Assembly (NCBI GenBank): GCA_024277515.1 | Contig: JAJRVB010000031.1 | Coordinates: 1-5,689, forward strand | DNA length: 5,689 nucleotides | Source: Nitrospirota bacterium | GTDB taxonomy: Bacteria > Nitrospirota > Thermodesulfovibrionia > UBA6902 | Direction: 5' to 3' | Shown: positions 1-5,600 of the stretch, piece by piece | How positions within the stretch are numbered: position 1 is the first letter of the stretch | Layout of the letters: each line of letters begins with the position of its first letter | The notes under the pieces: model-generated | Seen by the model: only the letters and a program-made list of their open reading frames with translations | Told to the model about the DNA's origin: nothing | Databases searched by the model: none | Position numbers and translations under genes: made by a program

Positions 1-504
1 CCCCTGAATTGATGCAATAACCTCCTTTACACCGCCCACGCCGGTAGAATGTATGTCCATAATTTCCACCTTCCATCTCTTGTTTTCCGCGTACTTGCTG
101 TACATCCTGAAGAGGTCGGCAGCAAACAGCCCTGCTTCGTCCCCCCCGGTGCCGGCCCTGATCTCAAGCAGGATATTTTTCGCGTCACGCGGGTCTTTCG
201 GCACGAGCATCAGCTTTATGTCATTTTCCACACCCGGCTTTTTCTCTCTTAACTCCTCAAGCTCAAGCTCCGCCAGTTCCTTCAGCCCTTCATCTTCAGC
301 GGCCCGCAATATTTCCTCGGCCTCACTGATGCCGGTCAGTATCTTTTTGTACTCCCTGATCTTCCGTACTATGTCCTCAAGTTCCGCCTGCTCTTTTGAG
401 TATTTCTGGCTCTTTGTATAATCGGAAAAGATTTCAGGGTCTGAGAGAATCTTTGTCAGCTCGTTGTACTTGACCTCGATTTCTTCCAGTTTATCCAGCA
501 GCAT
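1..504 (-). CDS. prfA: Peptide chain release factor 1 (RF1), N-terminal part
   Basis: RF1 recognises UAA and UAG stop codons in the ribosomal A site and triggers release of the finished protein. The window holds codons 1-168 with no stop; the usual length is about 355 residues, so the PxT stop-codon-reading loop and the catalytic GGQ loop lie beyond the left edge. Residues 1 to about 95 form the charged helical N-terminal domain. From about 98 the core begins, with the family signature LEIRAGTGGDEAGLFAADL (113-131) followed by FRMYSKYAE. The GTGGDEA form at 118-124 favours RF1 over RF2. I chose ATG at 504 because GGAGA lies 9 bases upstream; the in-frame GTG at 513 has almost no spacing to that site. 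The start lies inside the DUF1385 gene (14-base overlap), so the two are probably translationally coupled. prmC, which methylates the GGQ loop, often follows prfA but would be outside the window. Confidence 0.97.
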   Translation of the reverse strand, partial: MLLDKLEEIEVKYNELTKILSDPEIFSDYTKSQKYSKEQAELEDIVRKIREYKKILTGISEAEEILRAAEDEGLKELAELELEELREKKPGVENDIKLMLVPKDPRDAKNILLEIRAGTGGDEAGLFAADLFRMYSKYAENKRWKVEIMDIHSTGVGGVKEVIASIQG

Positions 505-1396
505 TGTTTCCACTCTCCATCATATGTTTCCGCTTCGGGTCCATGGCCAGGACTTCCTTTAACGCCCTGATAGCCACCTCTATCTGGGCTCGCGACGGGA
601 TACCGGTTGTAAGCTTCTGAAGCCAGAGACCGGGCATGGCCATAATACGTACAATCGGGTTATTCAGTCTCTTTGAAGAAAATTTTATAAATTCATACGA
701 CATCCCTGCAATCAGGGGCATCAGGACCAGCCTGGACAGAAACTTTTCGAACAAGGTCCACTCTTTGGGAATGAGTGAAAAGACCAGGATGCTCAATAAC
801 ATTACCATTATCAGGAAGCTGGTCCCGCACCTCGGGTGGAGTGTGCTGAATCTGTCCGCATTTTCAGGAGTCAGGTCGGTCCCGGCCTCGAATGCGTGGA
901 CTACTTTATGTTCAGCCCCGTGATACTGGAATACCCGCTTAATGTCCCTGCTCATACTGATCGAAAGAATATAAATAAGAAAGACCAGCACCCTCGCAAG
1001 CCCGTCCACCAGATTAAACATGAGAGAACTCTCATTGATGGACTGAAACAGTAGCCCCAGGAGTCTGGTGCCCCAGAGCGGGAGCAGCAGGAACAGGCCT
1101 ATCCCGATCACAACCGCCAGAAACACCGTGAGAAAAAGTGAAAACGACGAAGGCTTCTCCTCTTCATGGCCCGATGCCTCGGCAGAATACATAAGCGCCT
1201 TTATGCCTATTGACAGGGCCTGAAAAAGGGCGATAACTCCCCTGATCAACGGCCATTTCAGGGGACCTGGAAGTTCCCTGATATTCTCTTTTTTTAATAC
1301 AATGTCCTTATCAGGGGACCTGACTGCAACGGTGTAATAATTACCCGACCTCATCATGACCCCTTCGATTACGGCCTGTCCGCCGATATCACTCAT
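491..1396 (-). CDS. yqhQ: DUF1385 family membrane protein (YqhQ-like, COG3872)
   Basis: This is a 301-residue protein of the DUF1385 family, whose function is not established; COG3872 is labelled a predicted metal-dependent enzyme. It opens with the family signature GGQAVIEGVMMR (5-16). Hydrophobic segments lie near 86-107, 133-149, 193-210 and 222-238, so it should be an inner-membrane protein. Between them, on one putative loop, are the conserved motifs YHGAEHK (158-164) and HPRCGTSF (187-194); H159, H163, H187 and C190 are plausible metal ligands (inference). A final conserved stretch is QIEVAIRAL (271-279). Length and motif order look intact. The ATG start has AGAGGGG upstream with a 7-base T run between. 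It lies 91 bases after rpmE, with a terminator-like hairpin in the gap, and overlaps prfA by 14 bases, so it shares the fate of RF1 in one operon. The symbol follows Bacillus subtilis usage. Confidence 0.9.
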   Translation of the reverse strand: MSDIGGQAVIEGVMMRSGNYYTVAVRSPDKDIVLKKENIRELPGPLKWPLIRGVIALFQALSIGIKALMYSAEASGHEEEKPSSFSLFLTVFLAVVIGIGLFLLLPLWGTRLLGLLFQSINESSLMFNLVDGLARVLVFLIYILSISMSRDIKRVFQYHGAEHKVVHAFEAGTDLTPENADRFSTLHPRCGTSFLIMVMLLSILVFSLIPKEWTLFEKFLSRLVLMPLIAGMSYEFIKFSSKRLNNPIVRIMAMPGLWLQKLTTGIPSRAQIEVAIRALKEVLAMDPKRKHMMESGNNAAG

Positions 1397-1422
1397 AAAA
1401 AAACCCCTCTGCTCCAGACAAT

Positions 1423-1479
1423 AAAAAAGGGAAATCCGCCTTATAAAAAGTTTGTATCCAAAGCGCGGGTTTCCCTTTT
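1423..1479 (-). terminator. Terminator or attenuator hairpin after rpmE
   Basis: On the minus transcript the arm AAAAGGGAAACCCGC (1479-1465) pairs with GCGGATTTCCCTTTT (1439-1425) with one C/A mismatch, across a 25-base loop, and the second arm runs into six Ts. It begins 9 bases after the rpmE stop codon. The long loop and the mismatch make it weaker than a textbook intrinsic terminator, so partial readthrough into DUF1385-prfA is likely. I see no convincing separate promoter between hairpin and DUF1385. Confidence 0.5.
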
Positions 1480-1487
1480 AAACTGAG

Positions 1488-1694
1488 CTATTTTTTGTGT
1501 TTTGCGTATTTCTTCTTGAACTTCTCTACCCTTCCTTCAGCATCAAGCAGTTTCTGCTTGCCCGTAAAGAAAGGATGACATAAAGAACACATATCAACAT
1601 GTATGGCATCCTGTGTAGACCTTGTTGTAAAGGACTCTCCACAGGCGCACACTGCCTTGATTTCTTTTAGTTCCGGATGAATTTTCTCTTTCAC
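1488..1694 (-). CDS. rpmE: 50S ribosomal protein L31, zinc-binding (C+) type
   Basis: L31 is a small protein of the large ribosomal subunit that helps bridge the two subunits. The 68-residue product begins MKEKIHPEL and carries the four zinc ligands of the C+ type at C16, C18, C36 and C39 (CxC then CxxC). The family signature HPFFTGKQK (40-48) follows, and the C-terminus is lysine-rich, as expected for an RNA-binding tail. Length matches the family. Translation starts at GTG 1694, with GGAGG (1704-1700) five bases upstream. It has its own promoter just upstream and a terminator-like hairpin just downstream, so part of its mRNA is probably monocistronic. C+ forms in many bacteria have a zinc-free paralogue expressed under zinc starvation; none is seen here. 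Confidence 0.97.
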   Translation of the reverse strand: MKEKIHPELKEIKAVCACGESFTTRSTQDAIHVDMCSLCHPFFTGKQKLLDAEGRVEKFKKKYAKHKK

Positions 1695-1712
1695 AATGAC
1701 CTCCGAATATTA

Positions 1713-1742
1713 AATATAGCAAAGATGGCCGGGATTTTGCAA
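1713..1742 (-). promoter_or_regulatory. Sigma-70-type promoter of rpmE, extended -10
   Basis: Reading the minus strand, TTGCAA (1742-1737) is separated by 18 bases from TATATT (1718-1713), and TGC directly before the -10 supplies an extended -10 TGn. The A/T run at about 1768-1751 sits where an UP element would bind the RNA polymerase alpha subunit. A start near 1706 would leave a leader of only about 12 bases, just enough to hold GGAGG. A strong promoter fits a ribosomal protein gene. Confidence 0.6.
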
Positions 1743-1831
1743 CACCTAACTATATATAAAAATATATGTATCATTCAGTGGTAATTCGAGGGATCTTGTG
1801 AGGGACAGACCTTTCAAATCAGCGCAAAGGA

Positions 1832-2242
1832 TTAATACGACATCTGCATTGAGGACTTACGGGCACCTATGTAGTCAAGATAATTTTGAGGGGCATCCAG
1901 AAGCTCCACCCCGATCCCGCCCCCGGTTCTGAAGCTGTATCCGTCTTCTTTTTTGATCGACCTTCTTACCTTAATGGGGAACTTCATGGTCCGGTTGTTC
2001 AGCATAACGACCGCCATGAATTCAGTATTGACAGGAAATTTGACATTGGTGCTCACAAACATGCCGCCCTTTGAGAGATTTGTGACCATACCTGAATAGA
2101 TCATATTTCCATAGAACAACCGTGCCTGTAAATTCGCTGGGAACCTCTCAAAGGCCCGCCGCTCAACCTGGGCATTCAGCCTGCCGTCTCCCCAAACCTT
2201 TGATTGAGATTTTTTCGCTTTTTTATCAGCTGTCAATATCAT
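1832..2242 (-). CDS. Single-domain PilZ protein, predicted c-di-GMP receptor
   Basis: The 136-residue product is a stand-alone PilZ domain, the common cytoplasmic receptor for cyclic di-GMP. Both ligand motifs are intact: RxxxR as R29-AFE-R33, and NxSxxG as N55-L-S57-KG-G60. The beta-rich core continues through GGMFVSTNV (59-67) to the late strand GGGIGVELLD (107-116). The first 27 residues are basic and probably disordered, with no signal peptide or membrane segment. There is no output domain, so it should act by binding a partner such as a flagellar motor, pilus or secretion component; the partner cannot be told from sequence. GGGGG lies 6 bases before the ATG at 2242. A sigma-28-like promoter upstream points to the flagellar regulon. 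The 138-base gap to ilvE, and rpmE's own promoter downstream, suggest an independent unit. Confidence 0.93.
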   Translation of the reverse strand: MILTADKKAKKSQSKVWGDGRLNAQVERRAFERFPANLQARLFYGNMIYSGMVTNLSKGGMFVSTNVKFPVNTEFMAVVMLNNRTMKFPIKVRRSIKKEDGYSFRTGGGIGVELLDAPQNYLDYIGARKSSMQMSY

Positions 2243-2289
2243 GGTTTACCCCCTACCGATATTTTGACCATGGCGGCCTGTTAAATTTC

Positions 2290-2318
2290 ATATCGACCGG
2301 CTGACAAAAAAACTTTAG
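2290..2318 (-). promoter_or_regulatory. Putative sigma-28 (FliA/sigma-D) flagellar promoter of the PilZ gene
   Basis: The minus strand reads C-TAAAGTTT (2318-2310), then 12 bases, then GTCGATAT (2297-2290). The -35 equals the sigma-28 consensus TAAAGTTT, and the -10 differs from the Bacillus sigma-D form GCCGATAT at one position. The TAAA-to-G spacing of 16 falls within the accepted 14-16. Transcription would begin near 2283, giving a leader of about 40 bases to the PilZ ATG. The -35 lies inside an A/T-rich inverted repeat, so part of the match could reflect base composition. Confidence 0.5.
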
Positions 2319-2358
2319 TTTTTGTAACTTCGATCACAGAAAAAAAAGCGAATGACAC

Positions 2359-2381
2359 ATATCGAGGTTGAACCTCGATAT
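2359..2381. repeat. Perfect 23-bp palindrome at the ilvE stop codon
   Basis: ATATCGAGGTT (2359-2369) and AACCTCGATAT (2371-2381) are exact reverse complements around one central base at 2370. The right arm touches the ilvE stop codon (2383-2381). In RNA it can form a 9-10 bp hairpin with a small loop. A run of eight Ts follows on the minus strand, but about 11 bases after the stem, which is too far for a standard intrinsic terminator. It could be an mRNA 3' stabiliser, a weak terminator, or an operator about 40 bp upstream of the PilZ -35 box. Confidence 0.85.
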
Positions 2382-3295
2382 CAGATGCGGGTGAGCCAGG
2401 ACTTGTATGATTTGGACTCTCCTGTGACGGTTTTAAAGAAGAGAGTCTGGAGTTTTTTTGTGACTGGGCCGGGCCTGCCTTTACCAATGGTCCTTCCATC
2501 CACTTCCCGGATAGGCGTGACCTCCGCCGCGGTCCCGGTAAAGAAGGCCTCATCAGCGATATACAGCTCATCTCTCGTGAAGTTAGTTTCCTTCACCCTG
2601 ATCTTTTCTTTTTCCGCCATCTCCATAATGCTTTTCCGTGTAATCCCTTCAAGGACAGACGGCAGCGGCGGGGTCATCAATACCCCGTCCCGGACAATAA
2701 ATATATTCTGGCCCGTTCCCTCGGATACAAACCCGCCGGTATCAAGGATCAGCGCCTCATCATACCCGCAGGACACGGCTTCACTTTTTGCCAGGGTTGA
2801 ATTCACATAATCTCCGCATGTCTTGCTCTTGGTCATGGACACATTCACATGCAGCCTGGCAAATGATGATACCTTGACCCTGATGCCGTTTTTCAGGCCC
2901 TCTTCCCCGAGATAGGCCCCCCAAGGCCATGCAGCAATTGCCACCCGTATGGGATTGCCTTTTGTATTGAGACCCATGGCTCCATAGCCGATAAATACTA
3001 TGGGCCGGATATAACACTCCCTTAGTTTATTCACCTTGACTGTGTCGATAATCGCCCTGATGAGCCTGGAACTCGAAAACGGGCATTCCATCTGCAGGAT
3101 ATGGCACGAATCAAAAAGTCTTTCAACGTGTTCCTTCAGTCTGAAAATAGCAGAGCCCCTCTTCGTTTTGTAACACCTGATGCCTTCAAACGCGCCGGTG
3201 CCGTAATGCAGTGTGTGAGTCAGAACATGAACATTTGCATCAGCCCAGTCCACAAATTTTCCATCCATCCAGATTTTTTTCGATTCGTTAAGCAT
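2381..3295 (-). CDS. ilvE: Branched-chain amino-acid aminotransferase (fold type IV, PLP)
   Basis: This cytoplasmic PLP enzyme transfers amino groups between glutamate and the 2-oxo acids of leucine, isoleucine and valine, the last step of branched-chain synthesis. The 304 residues match the usual length. Visible hallmarks are YGTGAFEGIR (31-40), R59 for the PLP phosphate, RPIVFIGYGAMG (97-108), the catalytic lysine K158 in SKTCGDYVNS (157-166), FVSEGTGQNIF (189-199), GITR (217-220) and TGTAAEVTPI (253-262). The YGxGxFEGIR and RP...GYG motifs favour BCAT over D-amino-acid transaminase or 4-amino-4-deoxychorismate lyase. D162 occupies a position that is often Asn in relatives; it does not look disabling. 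ATG at 3295 has AGGAGG four bases upstream. It lies 59 bases after pcm with its own promoter, and no other ilv or leu gene is nearby, so it seems to be transcribed alone. Confidence 0.95.
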   Translation of the reverse strand: MLNESKKIWMDGKFVDWADANVHVLTHTLHYGTGAFEGIRCYKTKRGSAIFRLKEHVERLFDSCHILQMECPFSSSRLIRAIIDTVKVNKLRECYIRPIVFIGYGAMGLNTKGNPIRVAIAAWPWGAYLGEEGLKNGIRVKVSSFARLHVNVSMTKSKTCGDYVNSTLAKSEAVSCGYDEALILDTGGFVSEGTGQNIFIVRDGVLMTPPLPSVLEGITRKSIMEMAEKEKIRVKETNFTRDELYIADEAFFTGTAAEVTPIREVDGRTIGKGRPGPVTKKLQTLFFKTVTGESKSYKSWLTRI

Positions 3296-3321
3296 TTTAC
3301 CTCCTGGAAGTGCGCGAGCAG

Positions 3322-3358
3322 ATTATACAGTTTTACATGAAACAGAAAGAAGTGTCAA
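3322..3358 (-). promoter_or_regulatory. Promoter region of ilvE
   Basis: A perfect -35 TTGACA (3358-3353) is followed after 17 bases by TAAAAC (3335-3330), four of six to consensus. A perfect TATAAT lies further on (3327-3322) but is 25 bases from TTGACA and has no good -35 of its own. Either -10 could be used, with starts roughly 10 bases apart. The TGA stop of pcm (3357-3355) lies inside the -35 box. AGGAGG of ilvE is at 3305-3300. Confidence 0.5.
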
Positions 3359-4008
3359 TAAGTTTCAGGGTCCGTCCATCCCTCTTTCCCTAAAAGCGGG
3401 ACAAAGACACAGGCGGTTGATACATTTTTTTCCGTGCCTGCATGGGTTTTTATCATTTGGTAGAGCACCTGGGAATGCCTGCTTCCCACCGGGATCACCA
3501 GCCGCCCGTTGATGCGCAGCTGATCCATATATTGAGAAGGCGTCCCAGGCGCCCCGGCAGTAACAATGATACCGTCATATGGTGCATGTTCAGGCAACCC
3601 GATCGTTCCGTCAGCAACTATTACCTGTACATTATTATATCCAAGACCTTTAAGCACATTCCGGGCTTTTACGGCAAGAGGACCGATTCTTTCAACTGAA
3701 TAGACCTCTGATGCCAGCAGAGAAAGTACGGCAGACTGGTATCCTGATCCGGTCCCGATCTCAAGGACCCTCTCATCTCCCTTCAGTTCGAGCAGCTCAG
3801 TCATGAGGGCGACCATATACGGCTGGGATATCGTCTGTCCTTCCCCTATAGGGAGGGCAGAGTCTTCATAGGCCCTGTCCTGCAGGTCCTGCTGAACAAA
3901 CAGGTGCCTCGGAACACGCCCCATCGCATCGAGGACCCGCTCGTCTTTTATCCCCCGCGACCTTAACTGGTCGATTATCATGGCCTGTCGCTGATGTTCG
4001 TAAGACAT
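3355..4008 (-). CDS. pcm: Protein-L-isoaspartate O-methyltransferase
   Basis: Pcm uses S-adenosylmethionine to methylate isoaspartyl residues that form in ageing proteins, starting their repair. Counted from the longest reading (ATG 4026, 223 residues), the motifs are RVPRHLFV (37-44), the family signature GQTISQPYMVALMTELLEL (63-81), the SAM-binding VLEIGTGSGYQSAVLS (87-102), ADGTIGLPEHAPYDGIIVTA (138-157), LVIPVG (176-181) and the C-terminal FVPLLGKEGW (208-217). All expected segments are present. I prefer the internal ATG at 4008 (217 residues, closer to E. coli Pcm at 208) because AGGGA (4019-4015) lies six bases before it, whereas the ATG at 4026 has no Shine-Dalgarno match. Its stop overlaps the ilvE -35 box. 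The roughly 210-base gap upstream probably holds its promoter, but I cannot pick one out of the A/T runs. Confidence 0.95.
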   Translation of the reverse strand: MSYEHQRQAMIIDQLRSRGIKDERVLDAMGRVPRHLFVQQDLQDRAYEDSALPIGEGQTISQPYMVALMTELLELKGDERVLEIGTGSGYQSAVLSLLASEVYSVERIGPLAVKARNVLKGLGYNNVQVIVADGTIGLPEHAPYDGIIVTAGAPGTPSQYMDQLRINGRLVIPVGSRHSQVLYQMIKTHAGTEKNVSTACVFVPLLGKEGWTDPETY

Positions 4009-4084
4009 TCCGTATCCCTGAACCATAAGTACAATCAGAATAACCCGGCGCTCTAACCATTCAGTTACGTATCATCCGGACATG

Positions 4085-4115
4085 AAAATAAAAAATCAAA
4101 AATAAAAAATCAAAA
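4085..4115. repeat. 14-bp A-rich tandem repeat (2.2 copies)
   Basis: AATAAAAAATCAAA occurs at 4087-4100 and again, identically, at 4101-4114, with flanking As extending the match to 4085-4115. It lies in the AT-rich gap between the dehydrogenase and pcm. Such a tract could arise by slippage or act as curved or UP-like DNA upstream of pcm. Confidence 0.8.
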
Positions 4116-4161
4116 TTATGGAAGGGTTTTTATCATACAAATAATTCACCTTAATTTTGAT
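4109..4161. repeat. 10-bp inverted repeat in the pcm upstream gap
   Basis: ATCAAAATTA (4109-4118) and TAATTTTGAT (4152-4161) are exact reverse complements separated by 33 bases. Outside them the motif AAAATCAA recurs on the left and, inverted, on the right (TTGATTTT near 4165-4172), so the whole may be a degraded larger inverted repeat. The rest of the gap from 4009 to 4220 shows no gene, no clear terminator after the dehydrogenase and no convincing promoter. Confidence 0.6.
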
Positions 4162-4220
4162 CCTTGATTTTAAATATTTGATCTATAGTTGTGGCTGCCT
4201 TTATTAAATGGTTACGCCGA

Positions 4221-5600
4221 TTATATCCTGTCCCGGATATCTCTCGCAGCAATAATGCCGGATGCAGAGGCCTGAATAAGACCCCTGCTGACACCGGCGC
4301 CGTCACCTATCGCAAAGAGATTTCCTATTTCGGTCTCGAGGTTTTTCCCGAGCTTAAGCTGTCTTGAATAGAATTTCACTTCAACACCGTACAGCAGGGT
4401 GTGCGGGCTGTTGACTCCCGGGGCAATTTTGTCCATCACCTTAAGCATCTCGAGTATGTCCGTAATATAACGATGAGGAAGGGCAAAGCTCAGGTCACCC
4501 GGCACTGCATCCGCAAGCGAAGGGGTCACACGGCCTTTTCTTATTCTTGAAGGATTTGATCTCCTGCCTGCCTGGAGGTCACCGAGCCTTTGAAGGATGA
4601 CGCCCCTGCCGAGAAGATTTGCAAGTCGTGCAATATACCTGCCGTATAAGTGGGGTTCATCAAAGGGTTCCGTAAAGTGCGTACTCACGAGCAGTGCAAA
4701 ATTAGTATTGCCGGTTTTCTTGCCGGAATAACTATGCCCGTTTACTGTCCATACACCTTTTACATATTCCTTGACCACCTCTCCGTACGGATTCACACAG
4801 AATGTCCGGATCCTGTCATTGAACTTTCTTGTCCGGAAGATCAGCTTGGGCTCATAAACAACCTCTGTCAGGGGCTCGAGTACGCTGGCCGGCAGTTCTA
4901 CCCTGACCCCGATGTCGACAGGGTTCTTCAAAAGGGACAGACCCAGTGACTTGGCCTGTCGTTCAAGCCAGAGGGCGCCTTCCCTCCCCGGGGCAACGAC
5001 AATAAAGTCTGCATGGTATGTATCGCCGTTTCCGGCGTCAACCCCTGCTGCCCTCCCGTTTTCGAGAAGGATCTTTTTTACATTTTTTGAAAACAGCACA
5101 TCCACCCTGGAGTTCAGCGCAGCCTTCATATTTCTGAGTACCTCGGGGCAGCGGTCTGTCCCGATATGCCTGATTTTGGAAGGGATGAGAGTCAGCCTGT
5201 ATTTTCCCGAAAGGTCCCTGAGTGCATTGACCTTGTCAAGGTCACCGCCGTATACACCTGACGGGGCCCCGTATTTAATGTACAGGCCGTCGGTGTAATC
5301 AATGAGTTCCTGCAATTCAGTATCACTGATATAGCGTGAAAGGTTGCCGCCGATTTCTCTTGACAGGCTCAGTTTGCCGTCGCTGAATGCACCCGCGCCT
5401 CCCCACCCGCACAAAAGCCCGCACTCGGGGCATGAACTGCATGACTCATCCCTGAGCGAGGAAGGACAGGTCCTCCGGTCAATATCCAGGCCCTTTTCTA
5501 TCATGAGGACCCTGATATCCTTCACAGACGACACAAGCTCAAGAGCGGCAAAGATCCCGGCAGGTCCAGCGCCTACAATAATAACATCATATCTTTTCAC
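4221..5600 (-). CDS. FAD-dependent dehydrogenase, COG2509 family, substrate unknown
   Basis: The 459-residue product is a soluble FAD flavoprotein of the family annotated as uncharacterised FAD-dependent dehydrogenases. The N-terminal Rossmann motif is DVIIVGAGPAGIFAALEL (5-22), with E35 ending the second strand, where FAD ribose is normally bound. A cysteine cluster C45, C54, C57, C60, C64 runs directly into GWGGAGAFSDGKLSLS (65-80), a family hallmark. A second flavin segment is ADFIVVAPGREG (197-208), then RKGRVTPSLADAVPGDLSF (354-372), and the closing GDGAGVSRGLIQASASGIIA (432-451), which caps the FAD. The start is GTG 5600, forced by the nearness of the Rossmann strand. Its Shine-Dalgarno is weak: GAGG lies about 13 bases upstream. 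An ATT two codons earlier has better spacing but would be a rare start. The reaction cannot be assigned. The gap to pcm argues against a shared tight operon. Confidence 0.9.
   Translation of the reverse strand: MKRYDVIIVGAGPAGIFAALELVSSVKDIRVLMIEKGLDIDRRTCPSSLRDESCSSCPECGLLCGWGGAGAFSDGKLSLSREIGGNLSRYISDTELQELIDYTDGLYIKYGAPSGVYGGDLDKVNALRDLSGKYRLTLIPSKIRHIGTDRCPEVLRNMKAALNSRVDVLFSKNVKKILLENGRAAGVDAGNGDTYHADFIVVAPGREGALWLERQAKSLGLSLLKNPVDIGVRVELPASVLEPLTEVVYEPKLIFRTRKFNDRIRTFCVNPYGEVVKEYVKGVWTVNGHSYSGKKTGNTNFALLVSTHFTEPFDEPHLYGRYIARLANLLGRGVILQRLGDLQAGRRSNPSRIRKGRVTPSLADAVPGDLSFALPHRYITDILEMLKVMDKIAPGVNSPHTLLYGVEVKFYSRQLKLGKNLETEIGNLFAIGDGAGVSRGLIQASASGIIAARDIRDRI

Noticed and set aside
53..421. 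A 122-codon plus-strand reading frame opposite prfA, rich in serine.
   Set aside because: It is the antisense shadow of a clearly conserved RF1 gene; the serine runs come from reversed Glu/Leu codons. No ribosome binding site or family signal.
1749..1770. The TATATA-rich stretch upstream of rpmE considered as a hairpin terminator for the PilZ gene.
   Set aside because: Only A-T pairs with no GC core; its position relative to the rpmE promoter fits an UP element better.
2310..2326. The A/T inverted repeat around CTTTAG considered as an intrinsic terminator for ilvE.
   Set aside because: The stem has almost only A-T pairs and a tiny loop, and its bases are better explained as the -35 region of the sigma-28-like promoter.
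2359..2381. The palindrome considered as a LexA (SOS) box.
   Set aside because: It does not fit the LexA box forms I know, and neither neighbour is a typical SOS gene.
2281..2571. A 96-codon minus-strand reading frame spanning the ilvE end and the gap.
   Set aside because: It overlaps ilvE in another frame, translates the palindrome and the promoter region, and has no coding signature.
2352..2810. A 152-codon plus-strand reading frame opposite the 3' part of ilvE.
   Set aside because: It is antisense to conserved aminotransferase motifs, and its first codons come from the palindrome. No recognisable family.
4009..4080. A 72-base tRNA-like stretch on the minus strand: TGGTTAGAGCGCC resembles a D-arm, TCCGGAT/ATACGGA could form an acceptor stem with one mismatch, and GGTTCAGG resembles a T-loop start.
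   Set aside because: The D-stem partner is wrong, no T-stem or anticodon stem can be formed at the right distance, and the end abuts the pcm start codon. Probably chance, or at most a tRNA fragment.
4912..5298. A 128-codon plus-strand reading frame opposite the dehydrogenase.
   Set aside because: Shadow of the conserved flavoprotein; composition is typical of an antisense frame.
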